DNA of 64,000 nucleotides from Mesoterricola silvestris (GTDB lineage: Bacteria; Acidobacteriota; Holophagae; Holophagales; Holophagaceae). The first letter of the stretch is position 1, and each line of letters starts with the position of its first letter. The notes below the pieces were generated by a model that saw nothing but the letters and a program-made list of their open reading frames with translations, had not been told where the DNA came from and searched no databases. The stretch covers positions 3,890,001-3,954,000 of the forward strand of contig NZ_AP027080.1 of NCBI RefSeq assembly GCF_030295405.1, written 5' to 3'. Shown in pieces: positions 53,481 through 63,220 of the stretch. A program made the position numbers and the translations under genes.

Positions 53481-55403
53481 GTGGAAGTACTCAACCTGCA
53501 GCCTTACAGCGTAGTGACGGAAAAGCCGGGCGGACATGGCCTGACGTTTCGTGACCATGGCGACCTGCAATTCAACTTGAACAGGGCCTTCCGCGAGATT
53601 CGCGCAAATCAAGAATATCTGGCGATCGATGGAAGCCATCTCTGGCAGATCAGCTTCATCCAGACTCCATGCAATGGGACCAAACAATATCTTCACTTCA
53701 AAGAAGAGGAGGCACAGGAACTGGCGGAGGTAGGCCTCCAGTGGCTCAACCCCGTCGAGGACCAGGCACAGGTTCCCAAAATGGGAAAGGAGCACATCCT
53801 TGAGCTGCTCGGGAGCCTCCGGGATGCCGGGAAGGAAAGCTTCTGGAACTGGGCCATCGAATCCCATCGTGAGCAGGAAAACCATTTCGCGAGTCTGTTG
53901 AGCACCAACGGAATCGACCCCATCGGCTGCTTCAAGGTCCTCCTGGAAGCGGACCGGAGCGGGCCTTTCTGGCGATGGGCCGTTCAGATCGACAAGGAAG
54001 GTCGAAACAACCTTGCCCGCCTTTTCGACCTGAACGCCCTGCGGCCGTTTCTGGAGGAATGGAGGGCCCAGTTCTGGGAAGAGGCGGGGCGGCGCGGGGA
54101 TGTCCTCGGATGGTTCGGCCTCGTGGATGAGTGGATGGACTTCGCTGCCCGGGGTTCCAGGTTGTCGTCCCAGCCCTCCGTTCAAAAGGCTTCGCCCCTG
54201 CCCTTGGCCGCGGAGCCAATGCCTGCGCAGACCATCTATTTCGGCCCCCCCGGAACGGGCAAGTCCTGGACCATCGCCGCCCGGATCGCCTCGGACAAAC
54301 CCTCCTCCTTCCCCATCCAGTTTCATCCGGAATATACCTACGGTGACTTCTTCGGCAAACTGGTGCCCCTCACCGTCAATGACCCTTCAAAACCCGATGA
54401 GCACCGGATCGACTACCGTGTCCACTTGGGCCCTTTCCTGAAGGCCCTCTCGAAGGCGTATACATGGATGGCTTCTGGCCAATCCAATGCCTCGAATGGA
54501 TCGGGTGAAGTTTGTCTTGTCATCGATGAGATCAATCGAGGGAACTGCGCTGCCATTTTCGGGGAAACCTTCCAGCTCCTGGATCGCGAGATCGGCGATC
54601 GCCACATTCCTCATGAACTTCGCGAAGAGGGACCTGTCGTTTCCAGGGCGGGGTGGTCGTCCTATCACATCGAACTCCCGCCTGTTCTCAGGAAGGCGTT
54701 CTTCGAATACTTCCTCGAGGCATTGCTGGAGGGCACGTCCGAGGAAGGCCTCGAATTCCCAAAGGAGCCCTGGAAGGATGCCGCGAAAGTCCTGAACCGG
54801 CTTCACGAAGGTGGGGAACCCAAGGTCACGCCGGAAGACTTCCCGGCCAGTCCCATTGCCGTGCGGAGGAAGGAAGATTTTGCTCTCCTGCGTCAATTGG
54901 CCCACGACGGGTTGATCGCGTTACCGCCGAACCTGCACATCCTGGCATCCATGAACACCTCCGATGAATCCGTCTTCTTCATGGATTCGGCCTTCAAGCG
55001 ACGGTGGGACTGGGAGCATGTGGGGATTGGTGAAGTTGCTCCCACCCGGCTTTCGGGAATCAGGGTTGAAGGCAAGGAGTACACGTGGTGCGAGCTGGTC
55101 GGCAAGGTCAACGCGTTCCTCAAGGCCAATGCGGATCGCATTCGCGGGATCGATGACAAGCAGATCGGCTACTGGTTCATCAAGCCGGAACCCAGCTCCC
55201 AGCCAGGAAACGCCTTCGAGGTCTCCCTCAAGTCCTTGAAGGGAAAGCTGCTCCATTACCTCTGGGACAGCGTCTTCAGCCGCGACCGGAGGCCTTTGAA
55301 GGATCTTTTGCCGGATGAGGCCCGGGCCCGGACCGTCACGTTCGGGGACTTCGTGGGAGGCAACAACCTCGAGTTGATCCTAGATAGACTCATGACCATG
55401 TGA
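53481..55403 (+). CDS. mcrB: McrB-type AAA+ NTPase (restriction motor subunit)
   Basis: The 640-residue protein starts at a GTG at 53481 with AAGGAG at 5 bp. An N-terminal region (1-240) of no clear family would be the specificity domain. The AAA+ core has Walker A GPPGTGKS (255-262), Walker B 'VIDEINRGN' (Asp349-Glu350) and the McrB signature 'MNTSDES...FKRRWDW' (from Met491). McrB proteins hydrolyse GTP, assemble as hexamers and drive an McrC-type nuclease on modified DNA. The nuclease gene begins 10 bp after its stop. The N-domain does not look like the DUF3578 or EVE readers I know, so the recognised DNA mark is open. Confidence 0.9.
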   Translation: MEVLNLQPYSVVTEKPGGHGLTFRDHGDLQFNLNRAFREIRANQEYLAIDGSHLWQISFIQTPCNGTKQYLHFKEEEAQELAEVGLQWLNPVEDQAQVPKMGKEHILELLGSLRDAGKESFWNWAIESHREQENHFASLLSTNGIDPIGCFKVLLEADRSGPFWRWAVQIDKEGRNNLARLFDLNALRPFLEEWRAQFWEEAGRRGDVLGWFGLVDEWMDFAARGSRLSSQPSVQKASPLPLAAEPMPAQTIYFGPPGTGKSWTIAARIASDKPSSFPIQFHPEYTYGDFFGKLVPLTVNDPSKPDEHRIDYRVHLGPFLKALSKAYTWMASGQSNASNGSGEVCLVIDEINRGNCAAIFGETFQLLDREIGDRHIPHELREEGPVVSRAGWSSYHIELPPVLRKAFFEYFLEALLEGTSEEGLEFPKEPWKDAAKVLNRLHEGGEPKVTPEDFPASPIAVRRKEDFALLRQLAHDGLIALPPNLHILASMNTSDESVFFMDSAFKRRWDWEHVGIGEVAPTRLSGIRVEGKEYTWCELVGKVNAFLKANADRIRGIDDKQIGYWFIKPEPSSQPGNAFEVSLKSLKGKLLHYLWDSVFSRDRRPLKDLLPDEARARTVTFGDFVGGNNLELILDRLMTM

Positions 55404-55413
55404 GGGGTATCGG

Positions 55414-57063
55414 ATGCCGGCTCCGGAGCAAAATCCGCATCCCTGGAAAATCGTAGGCCCCAGGCCCGGCATGGGCTGGGGCAGAGTCGGCTGGAAGGGG
55501 AATGAACTCGTCTTCCCGGAAGGCCTTTCCACGGAAGCTGAAGGCTGCGCCCATCGCCAGATCAAGCTCGCCATGGTCCTTCAGCTTATGACCCCAGGGT
55601 CCAACAACCAGAAGATCGCGGTCAGCGAATCACCTGGATCAGAAGGGACGGGGGCCGTCCATACCGTCGACGGTGAAGCTCCTCCCCGCCGGGAACAAAC
55701 CATGGACGGGGGTTTGGCCAAGCTCCTGGCCTTGGCGGATGATCCGGAACTGCCATGCCTGGTGCAGCGCAGGGGAATCGTAAGGGATCCGGACTGGGAC
55801 CAGTTCGAGCGCCACCTGGCCCACGCCATCTATGAGCCCAATAACGCAATCTACCTGCCCGAGGGCATCGGACCACGCAGGATCAAGACTCACGGCATCA
55901 CGGACATCGCATGCCTGTATGCCTTCATCGTCGAGGAGCTCCTGAGAGCGGGCCACCAGGATCTTGCCCAGGGGATGCCGCTTTTCCTGAGGAGCCTCGC
56001 GGAGGAATTCCGGGAGCGCTGGCCGGATTTCGCCGTCCCCTTTCTTGACGATGCCCAGGGGTTCAACAGGTTGCGGCATCTTCTCGACCAGATCCACCGG
56101 ACGACGCCCCTCCGGGATGACCGGTATTTCGATTTCTTTGAAGCCATCGAAAGCTACCTCTACGAGGGCGACGCCTGGACCGATTCACCCACCTGGGGTA
56201 CGGACTCCTTCGCCCATGTGTGGGAGGCGCTCTGCATGAACCACGTGGAGATGCACCCGGAAACCTACGGCAGCCTCCTGGCCATGGATAGACGGGAATG
56301 CGACTGGCCGGCCCCGGCCCACATGGACCGCTGGAACGGGTCCGGGCGGTCCGAGGAGAGCTTCTGGATCCACAAGGGATTCCGGAGCAAACTTGCCTCC
56401 GCCCTGAAATGGGTCAATCCGGGCAACGAGGAGGTGGAATCCGGCCATCGCGAGGATTGCCCGGCCAGGGGCACAAAAAGAAAAGTCACCGGCCGTGGGG
56501 ACTGCCCGGATTGCCGTGAGCTCCGAGCCAGGAAGCCCCTGGAACCGGACGCGGTTCTGGTATCGGAACGGGTTCTGCCCGGCAACGGTCTAGGGAAAAA
56601 GAAGCGCCTCCTGCGCCGCTGCGCCTCAGAAGGACCCAAGAAGCTGATCCCGAAACCAAGCCGCCGCTCCGCGTTCCGCGTCCGCAGCAAGGTTGTCGTT
56701 GTGGATGCCAAGTACAAGCACGTCTATTGCAAACTTGTCACCCGGCAGGACCCTGACCTCCCTGATCGCGAAATCTCCATCCTCCTGAACCAGGATTTCG
56801 AGAAGCAGCTTCGCTACGAGGTTGCCCTGCGCCGCGCCATCCCGTGCGAAAGGGTCACGCACGAGTTCTGGGTTCCTGCCTCCGCCGGCGGAACACGAAG
56901 GATCGTCATCCCCAGCTGCCCGTGGGTTGCCCTGCGCCCCATGCCCATCGAACGGCTCCTGGATGAATACCTTCAACGCCACGGTTGGAAGCTTCTGGGC
57001 TCAAGACTTGCCCCACCAGGGCTTGCATCAAATCCGCCAAGGCCAGTCACTCAACCCGGGTGA
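55414..57063 (+). CDS. PD-(D/E)XK nuclease, McrC/LlaJI-like partner of McrB
   Basis: The 549-residue protein has a C-terminal nuclease core: Asp379 in 'EPDAVLV', then 'VVVDAKYKHV' with Asp431 and Lys433, the D...D-x-K arrangement of PD-(D/E)XK enzymes and the 'DAKYK' form seen in McrC/LlaJI nucleases. Residues about 345-372 contain a His/Cys cluster ('HREDC', 'DCPDC') that may bind zinc. The N-terminal 300 residues are unfamiliar. Position directly after mcrB supports a two-subunit motor-nuclease complex. The start has GAGGGG upstream. Confidence 0.82.
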   Translation: MPAPEQNPHPWKIVGPRPGMGWGRVGWKGNELVFPEGLSTEAEGCAHRQIKLAMVLQLMTPGSNNQKIAVSESPGSEGTGAVHTVDGEAPPRREQTMDGGLAKLLALADDPELPCLVQRRGIVRDPDWDQFERHLAHAIYEPNNAIYLPEGIGPRRIKTHGITDIACLYAFIVEELLRAGHQDLAQGMPLFLRSLAEEFRERWPDFAVPFLDDAQGFNRLRHLLDQIHRTTPLRDDRYFDFFEAIESYLYEGDAWTDSPTWGTDSFAHVWEALCMNHVEMHPETYGSLLAMDRRECDWPAPAHMDRWNGSGRSEESFWIHKGFRSKLASALKWVNPGNEEVESGHREDCPARGTKRKVTGRGDCPDCRELRARKPLEPDAVLVSERVLPGNGLGKKKRLLRRCASEGPKKLIPKPSRRSAFRVRSKVVVVDAKYKHVYCKLVTRQDPDLPDREISILLNQDFEKQLRYEVALRRAIPCERVTHEFWVPASAGGTRRIVIPSCPWVALRPMPIERLLDEYLQRHGWKLLGSRLAPPGLASNPPRPVTQPG

Positions 57064-57398
57064 ATCTCAGTCCACGGTAAGCCCAGCCCCAAGGCCACCT
57101 GTGGAAGGCGTTGGGCCAGCCTTACCCGGTCACCCACTCAAAACAGCGAGGCCCCCCCTTATCCGGGGCCCAAATCCGGCCCCCGGCCCGGGAACTTACC
57201 TCCGCTTCGACCCGTTCATCCCCCGTTTTCGACCGTTCAGGGAAATTTTCCGGTTCGGGCCGGGATTGGGTGTAGCCTGTCTCCAACCCAACCCATGCCC
57301 GCGGATTGAACCCAGATCCCATGGCATAAATGCTGGATAAACAATTGCTTAAACATAATTGATTTAGTTATTAACTCGCAATGTCGAGGGGGAGTTTT
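57064..57398. other. 335-bp intergenic region with an AT-rich promoter zone
   Basis: The first half is GC-rich without features. From about 57,320 the sequence is strongly AT-rich and contains CAATT...AATTG inverted repeats, the likely promoter of the RHS gene. I could not identify a consensus -35/-10 pair. Confidence 0.4.
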
Positions 57399-60300
57399 GT
57401 GCGTAAATGGTGTTACCGGCTTTTGAGCACATCCATTAATCTGCTGTTCATCACCCTGGCCCTGGTGGGAATGCCCGGGGTTCTCCGGGCCCAGTCCTTC
57501 CAATCCAGCTTTTCCGAAGTGAAATTCGATCGGGCGAAAGGACCGGCCACCCTGAATGCGGGCGTCCAGGTGGACGTCGCCTCGGGCGCGGCGAGCATGG
57601 AGATCCCGTTCGGTCCGGGCATTGGGCAGCGCGGACTCACCTTCCGGCCGACCCTGAGCCTCCGGATCGCTCCCCAGGTGGCGGTCAGTTCCATCTTCGA
57701 AACCTACGTGGCCCAGGTCAGCAGCCGCGGAACCCTGTACTACAACACGACCACCGTGGACACGATCTACCAGCGCGGATACGGAACCTCGAGCTTCTCG
57801 CCAGGCTCCTTCGATCTGGCGCTGGGTTCAACGGATGAAACCCAGAGCGCGTACAGGCTTCCCGGCGGAGGCGGGACCCTCGTGGGCACGGTACCGCCTT
57901 CCATGACGGCCGCCGCGGCCGGGCAGCTCCTCGCGCAATTCGGCGTGTCCGGAAGCCTGGGGACCCTCGCCGGCGATGTGGGGTATCCGGCGGCGCCCTT
58001 CATCCAGGTGGGATCCACGGGCGCCTTGATTCTGGGGATCCTGGACGCCGCCGGGGACGTGCAGGACTGGCACTACCAGGAGAGCATCGACACGAATGCC
58101 ATCCAGTGCCGCTGGCCCAGGCGGATCCTGGTGGTGGAGGGGGATGTGGCCTACGAGTTCACCTATGTGAGCCACCGATTCCGGACCCAGCTCCGTCCCT
58201 ACCTCGTCAACACGTCCCGCACCTCCCTCTTCAGCGCCAACTATGCCCTCACCCACATCCGGAACCGCTTCGGGGAACGCGTCGACTTCACCTACGCTCC
58301 GGATGGGATCGGCTACACCGCCACGTGGAGCACGAACCCATCGGTCCGGATCCAGGTCGCCGTGGAGGGATCCGTGGGGGCGCCGGGCATGCCGAGCCTG
58401 GTCTCCAGCGCCTATGGCATGGGCGCCCTGACGCGGGTCCGGGTCTCCTACCAAGGCATCAGCCACCCCGTTTCCAGCTTCCTGCTGGATCTGGGCTGCC
58501 CGAAACCCATGGAGGCGTTGACCCTGGAAACCGGAGGCGAACCGGACAGCGCCGTCACGAAGCAGCTCCACGGCCAGCGGAAAATGAACGTGGTCTGGGG
58601 CGAGGCCGCCCACTGCCTCCAGCCCGTGAAGGTCCAGCAAACGGATACGGGCGAATCCGTCCAGTTCGCGTACGCCGTGGCCGGGACCGGCGCGACCTGG
58701 GATGGCGTGACCGTTTCGCCGACCGTCCTGAGGAGCGTGACCCTGCCCAACCGGATCGTCACCCTTGACTGGAAGCCGTACACCTACCAGGCCAACAGCT
58801 CCCCCAACGCCTGGGGCATCGCCCCGTCCAGCCAGCGGCGTCCTTCCTGGGCCTTCGGCGTGTCGGGCCTGACGGATGCGGACCTGATATCCGGCTCGGA
58901 ACGCGCCACCGGCTACACCCGGGTCGTGCCGCAGCTCAACTGGCTCACCGCGGTGCCGCCCGTCGGCACCGATCTGACCGAGTCCTGGGTTTCCACCGCG
59001 TTCTACACGGCCGTCACGACCCCCGACGGGCAGGTGGCCGTCCACCGGTTCGTGGAGCCCGACCCCGCGAACGGGATGCAATTCCTGGCCTACCTCAAGC
59101 ACGTGGAGCGCGAGACCCGCTACTACGCGGCCGGAGTGGGTTGGGAGGCGGACCTGCCGACCCCCGATCCCGGCGCCAGCTCGGCCTACAAGTGGGTGGT
59201 GAAGGACCGCCTCAGCGTGCACGCCCCGGGCAACGCCCGGGGGGTGCTGACGGACTACCCGGTGCCCTATGCGACCCGCACCCGCACCTGGGACAAGGAT
59301 GCCCAGACCTTCACCGCGGAGGAGACGACGAACTGGGAGGCCTCCGGCCTGGGGTGGACCCAGGTCCACCGCACCACGGCGCTATCCGCCTCCCCCTCCC
59401 TCGGGTTCGACGTGTGGAATCTGGCCAGCCAGGGCGCCGGCTGGAGCTCGCCGGGGGCGGCGTCGGGCACGGAGGACCTGGTGGTCCGAACCCTCGATTC
59501 GCGGATCCCCCAGTGGCTCCTCGGCCGGGTGGCCACCGAGACCACCTCCCGGGGAACCGACGCGACCCAGAACGGCAGCACCGCGAATCCTCCACCCAAG
59601 GTGGCCCGGGAACGGGATGGTGCCCTGAATACCCTCAGGTCCGTGACCACGGGGGACCCGGCGAGCCTTGCCGTGGTCACCACCCTGGATTACCAGGGAG
59701 CCTCGGGCCTTGCCGCCGCCGAAATGCTGAAGGCGACCCTTTCCAGTCCCAACGGCCTCGCCTTCAGCGGGAGCATGGGCGTCGCCGCCTACGGGTACGA
59801 CGGCAACGGCTATCTGTCGAGCATCGGCGTCCGGCCCAACGCCGGCCTCCTCCTGACCTCGGGCCAGGACCAGGACGAAGTGGGCCGGCCAACGGCCCAG
59901 CGTGACGCCGACAACCGGACGACCACGTTCGAGTGGGACGGGGCCGGACGCCTCACCCGCATCACGCCGCCCGGCATGCAGGCCACGGAGATCGCCTACG
60001 ACGACGTTTCCCACCGGGGCCTGACCGTCACCCGCGGCGCCCAGGTCCAGGCGCTCCGCTATAACGGGTACGGAGAACTCGTCCTGGAGCGTCGCCTCGA
60101 CCCCAACGGCGGGTGGTCCCACCGGATCCACGGCTACGACGGCGCGGGCCGCCCCACGGGTGAAACGGTCTGGTTGTCCGGGGACGGAGCCGACCACGAG
60201 ACCCAGTGGATGCTCCCGAACCTGACCCGCCAAACGACCGTGACGGTCCCCGGGGAATCCGTCTGTAAGAAGTGGGGCGCCATCAATCCCGATACCGGCG

Positions 60301-62888
60301 AAAGGGCCTGCCTCCAGTGGCAGACCAGCCCGCCCACGACCACCGTGACCGCGGCGCTGTACCGGGGTTCTTCGCTCACCTACGATTCCCGGGGAAGGGC
60401 CGACACGTCCATCGATCCGGCCGGCCTGACCACCGTGACCGCCTACCCGGCATCGGCCGGATTCAAGAAGGTGGTGACCGTTGCCGGCACCCGCACGACG
60501 CAGTTCCTCCATGACGCCGCGGGCCGCCTGAAGGCGGTCACGGACGCCCTGGGCCAGGTGGCCGCCTACGGCTACGACGCCTCGAACCGCCTCGTCAGCG
60601 TGAGCCAGTCCAGCGGTTCCCACAGCCAGGCCCGGTCCTGGACCTACAACGCGCTGGGCTGGCTCACCTCGCTGGAGCAGCCGGAAAGCGGCACCACCAC
60701 CTATTCCGGATTCACGGTCGCGGGCCGGCCCCAGGTCACGGACTACAACGGCAGGTCCGTGACGGCCACCCCCGACGGGCTGGGCCGGGTGCTTTCCGTC
60801 GTTTCCAGCGACGGCACCGTGAACCAGAGCTTCACCTATGACACGGCGCCCGGCGGCAGAGGCAAGCCCGCCTGGAGCCAGGATGGGCAGATCCAGGCCA
60901 CGTACGGGTACGACGGCACCACCGGGCGGCTCAGCACCTTGACGACCCTGGCCGCGGGCCAGAGTCTCACCCAGACGCTGGGCTACGACGCGTATGGCAA
61001 CCGGACCTCGGGTTCCACGGGGCACGCGGACTGGACCCAAAGCTATTTCGAAGCCGCCGGCCTCCCCAGGCTCCTCTCGAGCGGAGGCCAGACCATCGCG
61101 GACAGCAGCGACTGGTCGACCAGCTTCGAGCCGGTGAGCTGGCTTCCCCGGGCCGTGGCCTACGGAAACGGGGCATCCAGCCACTTCTCCTACGGCCCGG
61201 ACCAGATGCGGCTGGGGACCCTGGAGCACTTCGGTGCGGGAAACGCCGCCCTGGAGCGCTGGGGCTACGCGTACGATCCCGCCGGGAACCTGGCCCAGGT
61301 CCTGGATCTCAGGACCCTGGAGACGGACGTGTTCGGCTATGACGCGCTCAATCGCCTCGTCTCCGCCACCCTCCAGAGTCCGAGTTACGGCCCGCAGAGC
61401 CAGACCTTCACCTACGACGCCTTCGGGAACCGGATCAGCGGAGCGACCACCAGCCCGGGAACCGTTTGCCCCTCCACGGCCTACGTGAGTTTCGATCCCA
61501 ACGATGCCGCGCTGTGGGGCCACAACCGTCTGCCCGTTCAGATGGCCAACGGCGCCTACACCGGCGCCCAGTACGATGCCCAGGGAAACCTCACCCAGGT
61601 CTTTGAGCGCCCCGGGGAGTCGGGCAAGGTGATCACCCTGGGCTACGATGCCCTGGGCCGGGTGACCTCGGTGGAGCATTCCTCCCGCGGGGTCCAGGAG
61701 CGGTACCAATACCGTGCCGACGGCCTGCGCACCGTCATCCAGGACTATCTCGGGGGGACCTACCAGAAATCCCGGATTCAGCTCTACAATGATGCCCGGC
61801 AGCTGGTGAGCCAGTGGGAGGTCAGTCCCAGCGGATCCTTGACATGGACGCGTGACGTCTTCTACGTGGGCACCCAGGGCACGGCGGAACGGGATTCCGC
61901 AGGCCTCCACGTCACCCAGGTGGACCACCTGGGAAGCCCCCGGGTGGTCACGGGCCCCGCGGGGACGGTTGAATCGCGGCAGAAATACCTGCCCTTCGGT
62001 GAACTCCTCGAGCAGTCGGGGACCTTCCGGACAGCGAAGGGGTTCACGGGACATGAGCAGACGGATGCATCGGGGCTGATATACATGCAGGCGCGGTTCT
62101 ACCTGCCGCAATACGGACGGTTCGCGAGCCCCGATCCGGCCAGGGACCAGCATTTCGAGTTCACCCAGAGCTGGAACATCAACAGCTACGTGCAGAACAA
62201 TCCGGTCATGAGCACAGACCCAACGGGGCTGCAGGAAGTGCCCAAAGATCCGCGGGAAGTCACCGAAGAGGCCTCAGTGATACCGACTAAGAGAGAAGAT
62301 TCCGGTTTCGGTGATATGACCATGAGGAATAAGGAGAACCGGAAGGCGTCGAAAGCGGAGAAACCGGCGGGATGGATAACAATCCATTCTTCAACCAGAG
62401 GAGAGGCAGGTATCACTGCCGGCCATTCGTATATTGAAATTACTACCGCGGAAGGAGAGCACCACACTTACGGGACATGGGGAAACACCTCTGGTGGTGG
62501 GAACCTGGGGTTGAGAGAAGACTTTGAATTGAAGATGACACCGACCGGTGAAGCAACTAGAACCCAAGAGATGAACGGTGACCAATTGAGAGCGGTCTTG
62601 GGACTTGTTCAGGCGGCCAAGGAAAAAGGAAGGGATGCCTGGTCGCTAGGTAACCCATGTAGCACTTTTGCTCATGCTGCGTGGGAGGCCGGAACTGGTG
62701 AGGATCTAAAGTTCACCAAAGGTGGCGTGAGCAATCCGACGTCTCTAAAGGAGGGGATTATTGCTGCGAATGGTGGGGTCGCTCATGGTGGCCTTTCAAA
62801 AATACCTGCCGATCAAAATCGAACCCATCGGGCGCCGATGTCGCCGTTTCTGAACTCCCTTGGACCAGCCTTATCGTCGGTCTTTTGA
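57399..62888 (+). CDS. Sec-exported RHS/YD-repeat protein with C-terminal polymorphic effector module
   Basis: I place the start at the GTG at 57399, preceded by GAGGGGGAG, giving 1,829 residues; an ATG at 57381 has no ribosome site. A signal peptide ends 'PGVLRAQ'. The middle is YD-repeat sequence ('YDALGRVTSVEHSSRG', 'YDAYGNRTSG'). The RHS core ends with 'GFTGHEQTDASGLIYMQARF' and 'NPVMSTDPTGLQ'. Beyond that, about 210 residues with visibly lower GC form the variable effector: His1676 in 'AGHSYIEI', 'YGTWGN' and Cys1754 in 'NPCSTFAHAAWE'. The His-before-Cys order suggests a permuted papain-like (NlpC/LRAT-type) enzyme. A small gene follows that may be its immunity partner. Confidence 0.88.
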   Translation: MRKWCYRLLSTSINLLFITLALVGMPGVLRAQSFQSSFSEVKFDRAKGPATLNAGVQVDVASGAASMEIPFGPGIGQRGLTFRPTLSLRIAPQVAVSSIFETYVAQVSSRGTLYYNTTTVDTIYQRGYGTSSFSPGSFDLALGSTDETQSAYRLPGGGGTLVGTVPPSMTAAAAGQLLAQFGVSGSLGTLAGDVGYPAAPFIQVGSTGALILGILDAAGDVQDWHYQESIDTNAIQCRWPRRILVVEGDVAYEFTYVSHRFRTQLRPYLVNTSRTSLFSANYALTHIRNRFGERVDFTYAPDGIGYTATWSTNPSVRIQVAVEGSVGAPGMPSLVSSAYGMGALTRVRVSYQGISHPVSSFLLDLGCPKPMEALTLETGGEPDSAVTKQLHGQRKMNVVWGEAAHCLQPVKVQQTDTGESVQFAYAVAGTGATWDGVTVSPTVLRSVTLPNRIVTLDWKPYTYQANSSPNAWGIAPSSQRRPSWAFGVSGLTDADLISGSERATGYTRVVPQLNWLTAVPPVGTDLTESWVSTAFYTAVTTPDGQVAVHRFVEPDPANGMQFLAYLKHVERETRYYAAGVGWEADLPTPDPGASSAYKWVVKDRLSVHAPGNARGVLTDYPVPYATRTRTWDKDAQTFTAEETTNWEASGLGWTQVHRTTALSASPSLGFDVWNLASQGAGWSSPGAASGTEDLVVRTLDSRIPQWLLGRVATETTSRGTDATQNGSTANPPPKVARERDGALNTLRSVTTGDPASLAVVTTLDYQGASGLAAAEMLKATLSSPNGLAFSGSMGVAAYGYDGNGYLSSIGVRPNAGLLLTSGQDQDEVGRPTAQRDADNRTTTFEWDGAGRLTRITPPGMQATEIAYDDVSHRGLTVTRGAQVQALRYNGYGELVLERRLDPNGGWSHRIHGYDGAGRPTGETVWLSGDGADHETQWMLPNLTRQTTVTVPGESVCKKWGAINPDTGERACLQWQTSPPTTTVTAALYRGSSLTYDSRGRADTSIDPAGLTTVTAYPASAGFKKVVTVAGTRTTQFLHDAAGRLKAVTDALGQVAAYGYDASNRLVSVSQSSGSHSQARSWTYNALGWLTSLEQPESGTTTYSGFTVAGRPQVTDYNGRSVTATPDGLGRVLSVVSSDGTVNQSFTYDTAPGGRGKPAWSQDGQIQATYGYDGTTGRLSTLTTLAAGQSLTQTLGYDAYGNRTSGSTGHADWTQSYFEAAGLPRLLSSGGQTIADSSDWSTSFEPVSWLPRAVAYGNGASSHFSYGPDQMRLGTLEHFGAGNAALERWGYAYDPAGNLAQVLDLRTLETDVFGYDALNRLVSATLQSPSYGPQSQTFTYDAFGNRISGATTSPGTVCPSTAYVSFDPNDAALWGHNRLPVQMANGAYTGAQYDAQGNLTQVFERPGESGKVITLGYDALGRVTSVEHSSRGVQERYQYRADGLRTVIQDYLGGTYQKSRIQLYNDARQLVSQWEVSPSGSLTWTRDVFYVGTQGTAERDSAGLHVTQVDHLGSPRVVTGPAGTVESRQKYLPFGELLEQSGTFRTAKGFTGHEQTDASGLIYMQARFYLPQYGRFASPDPARDQHFEFTQSWNINSYVQNNPVMSTDPTGLQEVPKDPREVTEEASVIPTKREDSGFGDMTMRNKENRKASKAEKPAGWITIHSSTRGEAGITAGHSYIEITTAEGEHHTYGTWGNTSGGGNLGLREDFELKMTPTGEATRTQEMNGDQLRAVLGLVQAAKEKGRDAWSLGNPCSTFAHAAWEAGTGEDLKFTKGGVSNPTSLKEGIIAANGGVAHGGLSKIPADQNRTHRAPMSPFLNSLGPALSSVF

Positions 62889-62902
62889 TCTCTGGAGGTT
62901 TC

Positions 62903-63220
62903 ATGCTTGTTTGGGCAAAATCGGCTCTATTGTCAATTCTGTCATTGGGAACAGTGCTGGAACAGCACGCCACAATCGACCTGAAAGTAGAGGTTCGGCG
63001 AGAACAGCCGATGGTTGTGAAGGTCACTGGCGGGTGTGGGCACAGTTCGATGGGAATTAAGAAGGTTGTCCAGAAACGCGAAGGCTCTTCTATCCGCGTA
63101 CTTGTTTACCTAAGGGTAGGTGAGCCGGAAGGAGATTTCTCCACTGAAATCACTGTGCCTGATGATGTGAGACAAATTTTGTTTGGGAAAAGAGGGCAGG
63201 TGATTTTCTCCCGACCTTAG
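62903..63220 (+). CDS. Candidate immunity protein of the RHS effector (105 aa)
   Basis: It starts 14 bp after the RHS stop, with GGAGG 4 bp before the ATG. The N-terminus is a signal-like hydrophobic stretch ('AKSALLSILSLGTVLEQ'), followed by a beta-rich domain ('IDLKVEVRREQPMVVKVTGG', 'IRVLVYLRVGEPEGD'). No family recognised. Small periplasmic genes directly after an RHS toxin tip are usually immunity proteins; base composition matches the tip rather than the genome. Confidence 0.6.
   Translation: MLVWAKSALLSILSLGTVLEQHATIDLKVEVRREQPMVVKVTGGCGHSSMGIKKVVQKREGSSIRVLVYLRVGEPEGDFSTEITVPDDVRQILFGKRGQVIFSRP

Noticed and set aside
59382-62153. Minus-strand open frame of 923 codons opposite the RHS gene
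   Set aside because: The plus strand carries regular YD repeats; the antisense frame has no recognisable domain.
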